This document shows positions 1-8,144 of a stretch of 64,000 bases of DNA, one piece after another; position 1 is the stretch's first letter; each line of letters opens with the position of its first letter. The stretch covers positions 62,001-126,000 of the forward strand of contig NZ_PDWT01000007.1 of the NCBI RefSeq assembly GCF_010093345.1, in the 5' to 3' direction. Made by a program: the position numbers and the translations under genes. The notes beneath the pieces were generated by a model that had not been told where the DNA came from, searched no databases, and saw only the letters and a program-made list of their open reading frames with translations. This DNA is from Pseudoxanthomonas yeongjuensis. GTDB taxonomy: Bacteria; Pseudomonadota; Gammaproteobacteria; Xanthomonadales; Xanthomonadaceae.

Positions 1-174
1 GTAGCCGGAGATCAGCAGCCCGGCCGCGGCAATGGAAACGTGCAGGTCGGCGGCGACCTGCATCAGCAGGCCCATGATCACGAATTCGGTGGTGCCTATG
101 CCGAAGGCGCCGGCGGTCAGCGCGTAGAGCGCAATCGGGAATCTTTTGCTGGAGGCTGGGGAGGAGGTGTTCAC
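1..174 (-). CDS. MFS efflux permease, 5' part only
   Basis: This is the N-terminal 58 codons of a major facilitator superfamily transporter; the rest lies beyond the window edge. The visible residues include GAFGIGTTEFVIMGLL and AAAGLLISGY, the conserved first transmembrane helix and loop of the AraJ/YdhP sugar or drug efflux permease group. A GTG at 174 is used as start because the conserved part begins about 12 residues later; the frame stays open upstream, so a longer start is possible. It is divergent from the LysR-type gene at 270, a common arrangement in which the regulator controls the exporter. The substrate cannot be told. Confidence 0.8.
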   Translation of the reverse strand, partial: MNTSSPASSKRFPIALYALTAGAFGIGTTEFVIMGLLMQVAADLHVSIAAAGLLISGY

Positions 175-269
175 GGATCGGCTCGGGTTCGAATGCCCGC
201 CAGCTTGGGACTTCCACTGAATATGAAAAACAGCGACTATGACTAATCACTTTCAATGAATAATTGATA
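175..269. promoter_or_regulatory. Divergent MFS/LysR intergenic region
   Basis: Ninety-five bases separate the two divergent start codons. The part from about 220 to 266 is clearly A+T-richer than its surroundings and is the likely place of both promoters and of a LysR-type binding site. No single T-N11-A box stands out enough to be named. Confidence 0.4.
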
Positions 270-1187
270 ATGGATCGAGTAGGCGATCTCAGCTTGTTCC
301 TGCGGGTGCTGGACCTGGGCTCGATCACGGCGGCGGCCCATAGCCTGGACCTGTCGGTGGCCGTGGCCAGCCAGCGGCTGAAGCGCCTTGAGCGGGATCT
401 GGGGGTGCGCCTGCTGCATCGGACCACCCGTCGCCTGCATCCCACGCCGGAAGGTGTGGCATTGGCCCAGCAGGGGCGCGTGCTGGTCGAAGACCTGGAA
501 TTGCTGGGGTCGGACCTGCGGGAAACCGCCACCGAGATCGCCGGCACCTTGCGGGTGACCCTGTCCGCCTCATTCGGCCGCCAATACATCTCGCCATTGC
601 TGCCGCAGTTCCTGGCGCTTCATCCGAAACTACGCATCAGCGTGCATCTGAGCGACCAGGTCGTGGATCTGGTCAGCGAGGGCTTCGACCTGGCGATCCG
701 GATCGGTGCGCTGGAGGATTCCACCCTGGTGGCGCGGCATATCGCTCCAAACCGGCGAGTCCTGTGTGCATCGCCCGACTACCTGCAGCGTCGCGGCATC
801 CCGCAGGCGCCGAAAGATCTGCTGGAACACGATTGCCTGCTCCTGTTCGGCAGCAGCGGACGCCAGGACGTCTGGCGTCTGCATGACGCGGAAGGCGAAG
901 AGCATGCGATCCGCGTGCAGGGCCGTTTCGAAAGCAACTACGGCGAATTGCTGCGCGATGCCTCGGCGGCGGGCGAGGGGATCGCCATCCATTCGTTGTG
1001 GCACGTCGCCGATGATTTGCGGGCCGGTCGGCTGGAAGTGGTCTTGCCGGGCTGCCGCCTCGCCACCACCGCGATCAGTGCAGTAATGCCGCAACGACGG
1101 CTGGTGCCGCCGCGGGTGGGTGCCTTCGTCGATTTCCTGGTGGCGCGATTCGGCGATGCGCCATGGGAACGCGGTCTGCGGAGCTGA
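270..1187 (+). CDS. LysR-family transcriptional regulator
   Basis: A 305-residue LysR-type regulator, the usual length for the family. The N-terminal winged helix-turn-helix spans about residues 5-65 (SITAAAHSLDLSVAVASQRL is the recognition part), followed by the periplasmic-binding-protein-like effector domain from about residue 90 (GTLRVTLSASFGRQYISPLL). It belongs to the CrgA/DsdC-like subgroup common next to small transporters. The ATG at 270 is preferred to the in-frame TTG six bases upstream. It is divergent from the MFS exporter and convergent with the dioxygenase gene, so either could be its target; the exporter is more likely because they share the intergenic region. The inducer is unknown. 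Confidence 0.9.
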   Translation: MDRVGDLSLFLRVLDLGSITAAAHSLDLSVAVASQRLKRLERDLGVRLLHRTTRRLHPTPEGVALAQQGRVLVEDLELLGSDLRETATEIAGTLRVTLSASFGRQYISPLLPQFLALHPKLRISVHLSDQVVDLVSEGFDLAIRIGALEDSTLVARHIAPNRRVLCASPDYLQRRGIPQAPKDLLEHDCLLLFGSSGRQDVWRLHDAEGEEHAIRVQGRFESNYGELLRDASAAGEGIAIHSLWHVADDLRAGRLEVVLPGCRLATTAISAVMPQRRLVPPRVGAFVDFLVARFGDAPWERGLRS

Positions 1188-1191
1188 GGTC

Positions 1192-1986
1192 TCAGGCTGC
1201 CTGGTCGAAGGCGAAGGCATCCATCGCCATGCCGCCCATCTGCACGGCGTGATGCAATCGCGTGGCACGAGCGTCCACCCCGCCCGCGCCCAGCGCCACA
1301 TACAGCGGATAGAGGTGCTCGGTGGTGGGGTGATTGCGCCGTGCCTCGGGCAGGGATTGCCAGTCCAGCGCACCGTCGATGTCGCCCGCCAGCAATTTCC
1401 CGCTCAGCGCATCGGTGAACGCCTGCACCCACGGATACATGGGCGAATCGGCATGCTGCCAGTCCAGTTCGCGCAGGTTATGGGAATAACCGCCGGAGCC
1501 GATCACCAGCACGCCCTCCTCGCGCAAGGGCGCCAGTGCACGGCCCAGCCGGTAATGCCACTCGGCGGTCCGGGCCGGATCCACCGACAGCGCCACCACC
1601 GGGATATCGGCCTGCGGATACATCCGCCGCATCGGCACCCAGGTCCCGTGGTCTATGCCGGTGTGGTCGTCGAGCCGGGGTTCGAATCCGGCATCGGCCA
1701 GATGGCGAACCACTTCCCCGGCCAATGCGGGCGCGCCATGGGCGGGATACTGGATTTCGTAGAGAGGCTTCGGGAAGCCGCCGAAATCATGGATGGTTTC
1801 AGGTGCTGGAGTCGCGGTCACCGTGGGCGAAGCGGCCATGAAGTGGGCCGAAGCCACCAGCACCGCGCGCGGGCGCGGCAAGGATTCGCCCAGTTGGTCC
1901 AGGAAACTCGCGGTAGGCGAATCTTCGAGAGCCATCATCGGCGAACCGTGGGAAACGAACAGGGAAGGCAGGCGGGAAGTGTTCAT
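1192..1986 (-). CDS. DODA-type extradiol aromatic ring-opening dioxygenase
   Basis: A 264-residue protein of the LigB/DODA family (YgiD-like), iron- or zinc-dependent enzymes related to extradiol catechol and DOPA 4,5-dioxygenases. It opens with LPSLFVSHGSPMMAL, whose His is a metal ligand, and contains VLVASAHF, DDHTGIDHGTWVPM and VIGSGGYSHNLREL, the other conserved histidine motifs. The ATG at 1986 is chosen because the conserved N-terminus starts at once; the 16 codons upstream have no family match. Its 3' end lies four bases from the LysR gene, convergent. YgiD of E. coli acts on L-DOPA, but the natural substrate here is not evident. Confidence 0.9.
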   Translation of the reverse strand: MNTSRLPSLFVSHGSPMMALEDSPTASFLDQLGESLPRPRAVLVASAHFMAASPTVTATPAPETIHDFGGFPKPLYEIQYPAHGAPALAGEVVRHLADAGFEPRLDDHTGIDHGTWVPMRRMYPQADIPVVALSVDPARTAEWHYRLGRALAPLREEGVLVIGSGGYSHNLRELDWQHADSPMYPWVQAFTDALSGKLLAGDIDGALDWQSLPEARRNHPTTEHLYPLYVALGAGGVDARATRLHHAVQMGGMAMDAFAFDQAA

Positions 1987-2144
1987 CGCGACAAGATCGG
2001 GCCATCCAGGCGGATCTCCAAGTGCCACCATCAATCCGATGCGTTGCAGGAATGCGCCTGCGCTCCCCTGGCTTGGTTGCGGAAGGGAATGGCGGGCCGT
2101 CAGTCTGGCAAAATAAGCGCGTTCCCCACCTGTGGAGCCTTAGC

Positions 2145-3602
2145 ATGAGCCAGCACGACATGCGTTCCACGGTCCGCCCGGACCCCGACCAGCCAATGGT
2201 GGATATCGCCGACTACGTCGTCGATTACCGGGTCGATTCGCAAGAGGCTTACGACACCGCGCGCTACATGCTGCTGGATTCGCTGGCCTGCGCGATGCTG
2301 GCCATGAAGTTCCCGGAGTGCGCCAGGCACTTGGGACCGGTGGTTCCCGGGGCGACCATGCAGGGCGGGGTTCGCGTGCCCGGCACCTGCCATGAGCTGG
2401 ATCCGGTGCAGGCCGCCTTCGCCATCGGCTCGCAGATCCGCTGGCTGGACTTCAATGACACTTGGTTGGCAGCCGAGTGGGGCCACCCATCCGACAACCT
2501 CGGCGCCATCCTCTCGGTTGCCGATTACCTCAGCCGCAAGGCCAGGCGCGATGCCGGCAAGGCCCTTACCGTCCGCGACGTGCTGACCGCGGCGATCAAG
2601 GCCCATGAGATCCAGGGCGGCTATGCGTTGCTGAACTCGTTCAACCGGGTCGGCCTGGACCACGTCATCCTGGTCCGCCTGGCTTCGACCGCGGTGGCCA
2701 CCCGGATGCTGGGCGGGGGCAAGCAACAGATCATCAACGCCGTCTCCCAGAGCTGGATCGACAATGGCGTGCTGCGCACCTACCGGCACGCGCCCAACAC
2801 CGGCCCGCGCAAGAGCTGGGCCGCCGGCGACGCCTGCCGTCGCGCTGTGATCCACGCGCTGAATGCCGTGGACGGCGAGGTCGGCTATCCCAGCGCCCTC
2901 AGCGCGAAGACCTGGGGCTTCTACGACATCGCCTTCAAAGGCAAGGAATTCCAATTCGAACGTCCGTTCGGCAGCTACGTGATGGAGAACGTCCTCTTCA
3001 AGATCAGCTTCCCGGCCGAATTCCACGCCCAGACCGCGGTCGAGTGCGCCATGACCCTGCACCCGCAGGTCAAGGACCGGATCGGCGAGATCGGGAAGAT
3101 CGTCCTGGAAACCCAGGAGGCGGGGATCCGGATCATCGACAAGACCGGCCCCCTGGCCAACCATGCCGACCGCGACCACTGCCTGCAGTACATGGTCGCG
3201 GTGCCGCTGATCTTCGGCCGCCTGACCGCGGACGACTATGGCGATGCCGTCGCCGCCGACCCGCGGATCGATGCCTTGCGTGGCCTGATGGAGGTCAGGG
3301 AAAACCCCCGGTTCACCAGGGAGTATTTCGACCCGGACAAGCGCTATATCGGCAATTCCGTGCAGATATTCTTCAAGGATGGCAGTTCTACCGAGCGGAT
3401 CTCGGTCGATTTCCCCATCGGCCACCGCAAGCGCCGGTCGGAAGGCATCCCGGCGCTGATGGCCAAGTGCGAAGCGGCCTTGCGCGCGCACTTGCCGGCG
3501 GGCCAGGTCGACCGGATCATGGCCCTGGCAAGCGACGCGGCTCAGCTGGACGCACTGCCTGTCGATGCGTTCATGAACTTGTACCGGGCACAGGGGATAT
3601 AA
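2145..3602 (+). CDS. prpD: MmgE/PrpD family 2-methylcitrate dehydratase
   Basis: A 485-residue protein with the full length and motifs of PrpD, the dehydratase that turns 2-methylcitrate into 2-methyl-cis-aconitate in propionate catabolism. Typical segments are DSLACAMLAM near the N-terminus, RWLDFNDTWLAAEWGHPSDNL and KISFPAEFHAQTAVECA. The ATG at 2145 has GGAG seven bases upstream and starts the homologous region; the frame is open a further 41 codons without similarity. The usual partners prpB and prpC are not in the window, so this copy is solitary here. Other members of the family act on iminodisuccinate or cis-aconitate, so the exact substrate is likely rather than certain. Confidence 0.88.
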   Translation: MSQHDMRSTVRPDPDQPMVDIADYVVDYRVDSQEAYDTARYMLLDSLACAMLAMKFPECARHLGPVVPGATMQGGVRVPGTCHELDPVQAAFAIGSQIRWLDFNDTWLAAEWGHPSDNLGAILSVADYLSRKARRDAGKALTVRDVLTAAIKAHEIQGGYALLNSFNRVGLDHVILVRLASTAVATRMLGGGKQQIINAVSQSWIDNGVLRTYRHAPNTGPRKSWAAGDACRRAVIHALNAVDGEVGYPSALSAKTWGFYDIAFKGKEFQFERPFGSYVMENVLFKISFPAEFHAQTAVECAMTLHPQVKDRIGEIGKIVLETQEAGIRIIDKTGPLANHADRDHCLQYMVAVPLIFGRLTADDYGDAVAADPRIDALRGLMEVRENPRFTREYFDPDKRYIGNSVQIFFKDGSSTERISVDFPIGHRKRRSEGIPALMAKCEAALRAHLPAGQVDRIMALASDAAQLDALPVDAFMNLYRAQGI

Positions 3603-3778
3603 GGTGGTGCTGAGCTTGGCCTGACTGACTTGTTATGGTACCGTTAACGCAGCCTTCACTTCGATGCGCATAACCTGAAAAGGATGGCGCGCAGACAGGC
3701 CGTCTGAACCTTTACAAGCTGGACCCTTTAGCGAAGTCCTCCGGTTTTCATACAACTGATTTTTTTAAGGAGCTGCAA

Positions 3779-4912
3779 ATGAACAAGAAACTTCTCTGTG
3801 TCGCAATGCTGGCCGGACTGAGCTGGGCGCAGGCCGCTTCCGCCCAGGAGTTCGACGACCGTTGGTACCTGACCGGTTCCGCTGGCTACAACTCGCAGGA
3901 CGACGACCGTCGTACCGAAGACACCCCGTTCGTTACCTTGGGCCTGGGCAAGTTCATCAGCCCGAACTGGTCGCTCGACGGTGAGCTGAACTACCAGAAC
4001 CCGAGTTTCGACGGTGGCGTGGCCGGCGCGAACGACGACCTGAACTGGAGCCAGTACGGCCTGTCGGTCGACCTGCGTCGCCACTTCATCTCCGAAGGCC
4101 GCGGCTGGAACCCGTACATCGTTGCGGGCCTGGGCTACCAGCGTTCGGAAGAAGAGTTCGACGCGTTCCCGAACCCGAATTCGCCCGGCGAGCGTAAGGA
4201 CGGCAATTTCGCCGCCAAGATCGGTGCCGGTATCCAGACCACGTTCGACAAGCGCATTGCGGTTCGTGCCGAGCTGGCCTATCGCGCCGACTTCGACGAC
4301 TCCAGCTTCGCGGCTGAAGGCGGCCCGGACTGGGGCGGCTACCCGCACCAGCAGGAAGAAAGCTACTTCGGCGACATCCTGGCTTCGGTCGGCGTCGTGA
4401 TTCCGCTCGGCGCCCGCGCCGTTGCCGAACCGGTGGCTCCGCCGGTCGCCCCGAACTGCGCAGACCTGGATGACGACGGCGACGGCGTCAACAACTGCAA
4501 CGACAAGTGCCCCGGTTCGCAGGCTGGCCAGACCATCGGCCCGGACGGCTGCCCGGTTCCGGTCTCGATCGACCTGAAGGGCGTGAACTTCGATTTCGAC
4601 AAGTCGACCCTGCGTCCTGACGCGGTTGCGATCCTGAGCGAAGCCACCGAGATCCTGAAGCGCTACCCGGATCTGCGCGTTGAAGTCGCTGGCCATACCG
4701 ACCAATGCGGCAAGGACGCTTACAACCAGAGCCTGTCCGAGCGCCGTGCGTCTGCGGTGTACGACTACCTGACCTCGAACGGCGTCGATGCCGCTCGTCT
4801 GACGGGTCCGAACGGCTTCGGCGAAAGCCGTCCGCTGGAAGATCTGGGTCAGGCCTTCCCGGCCTGCAAGAGCGAGAAGAACCGCCGCACCGAGCTGAAC
4901 GTCCAGAACTGA
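3779..4912 (+). CDS. OmpA-family outer membrane protein with TSP3 linker
   Basis: A 377-residue outer membrane protein. A signal peptide (MNKKLLCVAMLAGLSWAQAASA, cleavage near residue 22) precedes an eight-stranded OmpA-like barrel of about residues 24-215. A short Pro-Val linker and a calcium-binding thrombospondin type 3 motif (DLDDDGDGVNNCNDKC, about 225-240) follow, then an OmpA C-terminal peptidoglycan-binding domain (NFDFDKSTLRPDA, VAGHTDQCG, RRASAVYDYL). This is the major structural porin-like OmpA type of xanthomonads. AAGGAG stands six bases before the ATG. Codon use is strongly biased, as in highly expressed genes. The gene is monocistronic, with a 176-nt upstream region and its own terminator. 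Confidence 0.93.
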   Translation: MNKKLLCVAMLAGLSWAQAASAQEFDDRWYLTGSAGYNSQDDDRRTEDTPFVTLGLGKFISPNWSLDGELNYQNPSFDGGVAGANDDLNWSQYGLSVDLRRHFISEGRGWNPYIVAGLGYQRSEEEFDAFPNPNSPGERKDGNFAAKIGAGIQTTFDKRIAVRAELAYRADFDDSSFAAEGGPDWGGYPHQQEESYFGDILASVGVVIPLGARAVAEPVAPPVAPNCADLDDDGDGVNNCNDKCPGSQAGQTIGPDGCPVPVSIDLKGVNFDFDKSTLRPDAVAILSEATEILKRYPDLRVEVAGHTDQCGKDAYNQSLSERRASAVYDYLTSNGVDAARLTGPNGFGESRPLEDLGQAFPACKSEKNRRTELNVQN

Positions 4913-4937
4913 TCGGACGCAGGTTCAAGCAAGAATC

Positions 4938-4968
4938 GAAGCCCGGCCTAGTGCCGGGCTTCTTTTTT
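4938..4968 (+). terminator. Rho-independent terminator of the OmpA-family gene
   Basis: A perfect 10-bp stem (GAAGCCCGGC with GCCGGGCTTC) and a five-base loop, followed by a run of six T, lies 25 bases after the stop codon. Confidence 0.92.
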
Positions 4969-4978
4969 GGCTTCTTCT

Positions 4979-5058
4979 GTAGGAGCGCCCATGGACGCGA
5001 GCTCTTCGTGATGCAATTGAAGAAAAGCAGGAGCTCGCACCGGACGTCCCTGCGGCGA
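4979..5058. repeat. Degenerate GTAG-type REP pair
   Basis: A GTAGGAGCGCCC head runs into ATGGACGCGAGCTCTT, and about 35 bases on a decayed inverted partner, AGCAGGAGCTCGCACCGGACG, follows. It has the layout of the other GTAG REP pairs in the window but only the inner part still pairs. It fills part of the 335-nt gap between the OmpA gene and the next gene; the remainder holds a promoter near 5190 and nothing else recognised. Confidence 0.5.
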
Positions 5059-5189
5059 TGCCGATCTTCCCCGCTGATCCACAAAGAACCTTTCTTCAAG
5101 CGCGCAACGAAACCACAGACGGCTATGCCGTTCGGGCACTGGATGCGGACGCAACGTTCGCCGCATGCGCCAATGCATGCGCGCATTCC

Positions 5190-5218
5190 TTGATATTGCA
5201 GGTCGCGCTTCCTACACT
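5190..5218 (+). promoter_or_regulatory. Sigma-70-like promoter of the small secreted protein
   Basis: TTGATA and TACACT are separated by exactly 17 bases, ending 29 bases before the ATG at 5248. The match to the sigma-70 consensus and the position make it the likely promoter; no transcript data support it. Confidence 0.6.
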
Positions 5219-5247
5219 CTGGCCACTCACACAGTCCGGGCCGTCCC

Positions 5248-5748
5248 ATGCACCGCATTCTCGTTTCCAGCCTGCTTGCCTTCGCTGCGGTCCCGGCTGC
5301 CCATGCGCTGCCGAACTGTGCGGGAAGCACACTTGCTCCGCCGCTTTCATCCGCGCAGACGTTGCTCGCGCCGGTCGCCGCCGAGCTGTCCACCAACACC
5401 ACGCCACTGGGAGCCCCTAGTGGCGTGCTGGCGCACGCTTATGACGAAGCCCAGTCCGTCGATCGCGTATTGCTGAGGTTGCGCGTGCAGGCCTGCCAGA
5501 ACGTGGCCATGGCGATGCCTGTCCCGAGCGTTGCCAATCCCAACGACCCGGCCGCGTACAAGCCCAAGACCGAGTTCGACAACACACCGTGGCGCTTCGA
5601 CATGAGCCAGAACGGCAAGCGCATGACCGCCGAGGAATTCGACGCCTGGATGAAGGCGAAGGGCGTGCGCGTGGCCAAGGGCGCCGCCCCCGTCGTGGCG
5701 CCGGTTGCCGTGCCGGTGGCGCCAGCGGATGCGGCAAAGAAGGAATAA
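5248..5748 (+). CDS. Conserved small secreted protein, function unknown
   Basis: A 166-residue protein with a signal peptide (MHRILVSSLLAFAAVPAAHA, cleavage near 20). The middle is rich in Ala, Leu and Val. A compact conserved-looking segment, DNTPWRFDMSQNGKRMTAEE followed by FDAWMKAKGVRVAKG, lies at about residues 115-148, and the tail is Pro/Ala/Val-rich (VVAPVAVPVAPADAAKKE). The FDMSQNGKRMT segment resembles xanthomonad hypothetical proteins, but no enzymatic motif was found. It stands alone behind its own promoter. It is probably periplasmic. Confidence 0.75.
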   Translation: MHRILVSSLLAFAAVPAAHALPNCAGSTLAPPLSSAQTLLAPVAAELSTNTTPLGAPSGVLAHAYDEAQSVDRVLLRLRVQACQNVAMAMPVPSVANPNDPAAYKPKTEFDNTPWRFDMSQNGKRMTAEEFDAWMKAKGVRVAKGAAPVVAPVAVPVAPADAAKKE

Positions 5749-5782
5749 CCGGCGTTAGCCTGCGACCGGCGCATCGGGCGTG

Positions 5783-6550
5783 ATGGCCAGGCTTCCTGCC
5801 GTTTCGCCGCCCCCGGCCCGCCACGGGTTGGCGCGGGTGCTATCCAAGCTGGGGATCTGTTCGCGTACCGAAGCGGCTGGCTGGATCGCTGCCGGCCGGG
5901 TAACGGTCGAAGGGCGCGTGGTGAGGGATGCCGAGTTCCCGGTCGTTCGCGGCAGGCAGCGCATCGCGATCGACGGAGTCGAGGTGACGGCGGGCGAGCG
6001 CGTCCACCTGATGCTCAACAAGCCACGCGGCCTGGTCACGAGCGCGCGGGACGAACGCGATCGCGACACCGTGTACCGCTGTTTCGATGGCGCCGGCCTG
6101 CCGTGGATCGCTCCGGTCGGTCGGCTCGACAAGGCAAGCGAAGGCCTGCTGCTTTTCAGCAACGACCCGGAGTGGGCGGCACGCATCACCGATCCGGAAA
6201 CCGGCCCGCACAAGACCTATCACGTGCAGGTCGATCGCATTCCCGATCCCTCCTCGTTGGCGCGCCTGTTGGCCGGCGTGGTCGATGACGGGGAGTCGCT
6301 GCGCGCTCATTCGGTCGAACTGCTGCGCCAGGGCGAAAAGAATGCGTGGCTGGAAATCGTCCTGGACGAGGGCCGCAACCGGCAGATACGCAGGTTGCTC
6401 GCCGCGTCCGATCTCGGCGTGTTGCGCCTGATCAGGGTGTCGATCGGCCGACTGGTGTTGGGCGAGCTGCCCAAGGGACAATGGCGCAGGTTGTCGCCGG
6501 AAGAGGTCGCTGCGCTCTCGCCGCCGGAGCCAGCGCAGGAGCGACGCTAG
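5783..6550 (+). CDS. RsuA/RluE-family 23S or 16S rRNA pseudouridine synthase
   Basis: A 255-residue pseudouridine synthase. An N-terminal S4 RNA-binding domain (RVLSKLGICSRTEAAGWIAA GRVTVEG, about residues 17-65) is joined to the catalytic domain, whose GRLDKASEGLLLFSND motif carries the catalytic Asp. KTYHVQV and GRNRQIRRLLAA are the other family signatures. The ATG at 5783 is preferred to the GTG just before it. Length and layout fit the RsuA, RluB and RluE group; the exact uridine target cannot be read from the sequence. It starts 34 bases after the previous gene and is probably co-transcribed with or close behind it. Confidence 0.9.
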   Translation: MARLPAVSPPPARHGLARVLSKLGICSRTEAAGWIAAGRVTVEGRVVRDAEFPVVRGRQRIAIDGVEVTAGERVHLMLNKPRGLVTSARDERDRDTVYRCFDGAGLPWIAPVGRLDKASEGLLLFSNDPEWAARITDPETGPHKTYHVQVDRIPDPSSLARLLAGVVDDGESLRAHSVELLRQGEKNAWLEIVLDEGRNRQIRRLLAASDLGVLRLIRVSIGRLVLGELPKGQWRRLSPEEVAALSPPEPAQERR

Positions 6551-6571
6551 TCGTTCCTGCGAGAGCTGCGC

Positions 6572-7786
6572 TCAGGTCTTGATCACGCCCAGCTCGTTGC
6601 CGATCTTGACGAACGCGGCGATCGCGCGATCCAGGTGCCCGCGGGTATGCGCCGCGCTGATCTGGGTGCGGATCCGCGCCTGGCCCTTGGCCACGACCGG
6701 GAAGAAGAAGCCGATCGCGTAGATCCCTTCCTCCAGCAGGCGCTCGGCGAAGCGCTGCGCCAGCGGCGCGTCGTACAGCATCACCGGACTGATCGGATGC
6801 ACGCCGGGACGGATATCGAAACCGGCCGCGGTCATCCGCTCGCGGAAGTAGCGGGTGTTTTCCGCCAGCCGCTCGCGCAGCTCGCCCGCCGAGGACAGCA
6901 TGTCGAAGGCCTTGATGCCGGCAGCGACGACGTGTGGCGGCAGTGAGTTGGAGAACAGGTAGGGGCGCGAGCGCTGGCGCAGCAGCTCGATCACTTCCTT
7001 CCTGGCCGTGGTGAATCCGCCCAGCGCGCCGCCCATGGCCTTGCCCAACGTGCCGGTGATGATATCGATCCGCTCGAGCACGCCCTTGACCTCGGCTGAA
7101 CCGCGCCCGGTCGCGCCGAGGAAGCCGGTCGCGTGGCATTCGTCGATATGCACCAGCGCGCCGTATTTCCGGGCCAGCGTGGTGATTTCATCCAGCGGCG
7201 CGATGAAGCCGTCCATCGAGAACACACCGTCGGTGGTGATCAGCTTGGTCCTGCATCCGGCCGCGTCGGCGGCCTGCAGCTGCGCTTCCAGGTCGGCCAT
7301 GTCGCAATTGGCGTAGCGGAAACGCTTGGCCTTGCACAGGCGCACGCCGTCGATGATGGACGCGTGGTTGAGCGCATCGGAAATGATCGCGTCGTCCTCG
7401 CCCAGCAACGGCTCGAACAGGCCGCCGTTGGCATCGAAGCAGGCGGCATAGAGGATGGTGTCCTCGGTGCCGAAGAATTCCGCGATCTTCGCTTCCAGCT
7501 GCTTGTGCAGGTCCTGGGTGCCGCAGATGAAGCGCACGCTGGCCATGCCGAAGCCATGCGTGTCCAGTGCGTCCTTGGCGGCCTGGATGATGTCCGGATG
7601 GTCGGCCAGGCCCAGGTAGTTGTTGGCGCAGAAGTTCAGCACCGTGCGGCCATCGGCCAGTCCGATCTCAGCCGATTGCGGACTGGTGATGATGCGCTCG
7701 GCCTTGAACAGCCCCTGGCTGCGGATCGAGTCCAGTTCGGCGGCGTAATGCGCGGTAAGGGCAGGGACGGTCGAGGAGTCGGACAT
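6572..7786 (-). CDS. kbl: Glycine C-acetyltransferase (2-amino-3-ketobutyrate CoA ligase)
   Basis: A 404-residue PLP enzyme of the alpha-oxoamine synthase family. Kbl splits 2-amino-3-oxobutyrate, the product of Tdh, with CoA into glycine and acetyl-CoA. Signatures are [63 protein letters not shown] and [10 protein letters not shown], whose Lys binds PLP. The ATG at 7786 gives the usual length; the 51 codons open upstream are not conserved. In E. coli kbl forms an operon with tdh. Here the tdh gene lies seven kilobases away on the same strand with the sulfate-uptake locus between them. Confidence 0.95.
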   Translation of the reverse strand: MSDSSTVPALTAHYAAELDSIRSQGLFKAERIITSPQSAEIGLADGRTVLNFCANNYLGLADHPDIIQAAKDALDTHGFGMASVRFICGTQDLHKQLEAKIAEFFGTEDTILYAACFDANGGLFEPLLGEDDAIISDALNHASIIDGVRLCKAKRFRYANCDMADLEAQLQAADAAGCRTKLITTDGVFSMDGFIAPLDEITTLARKYGALVHIDECHATGFLGATGRGSAEVKGVLERIDIITGTLGKAMGGALGGFTTARKEVIELLRQRSRPYLFSNSLPPHVVAAGIKAFDMLSSAGELRERLAENTRYFRERMTAAGFDIRPGVHPISPVMLYDAPLAQRFAERLLEEGIYAIGFFFPVVAKGQARIRTQISAAHTRGHLDRAIAAFVKIGNELGVIKT

Positions 7787-7919
7787 GGCGTCGGGCACTG
7801 GGAAGGGAGTCCAGTTTAACAATCCGCCATCGAGCCTTTGCGCCGGGAACCCGGCTCGCGTCGGAACCGGCGGCAAAACGATCCACGAGGTACGGAATCC
7901 ACTGAATCCAAATCCATGA

Positions 7920-7963
7920 TTCCATTGGAGTCGTTCCATTGGAATCGTTCCGCTGGAATTCCG
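7920..7963. repeat. Three 14-16 bp tandem repeats upstream of kbl
   Basis: TTCCATTGGAGTCG, TTCCATTGGAATCG and TTCCGCTGGAATTCCG follow each other directly. They lie in the 358-nt region between the divergent kbl and porin genes, which otherwise shows no gene. Each unit contains a small palindrome, TCCATTGGA. They could be a repeated regulator site or chance slippage. Confidence 0.55.
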
Positions 7964-8144
7964 TCGCTTGAAAGCCCACCCGCAAGTACGGAGTGATTTC
8001 CAGAAAAATGACCCGGACCGGGCGACAGGTTCCCCGGGTCATGCCAATCCGACATAAGCCGCGGTCCTTAATTCATTTCCCGGTGGCATTGTGCGTCCGC
8101 AGCATCTGCATACCGGCCCACGGGCCCTATTCAGGAAACCTGCC

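Noticed and set aside
4113-4647. Secondary frames inside the OmpA-family gene
   Set aside because: They are shadows without start signals; the main frame has signal peptide, barrel, TSP3 and OmpA domains.
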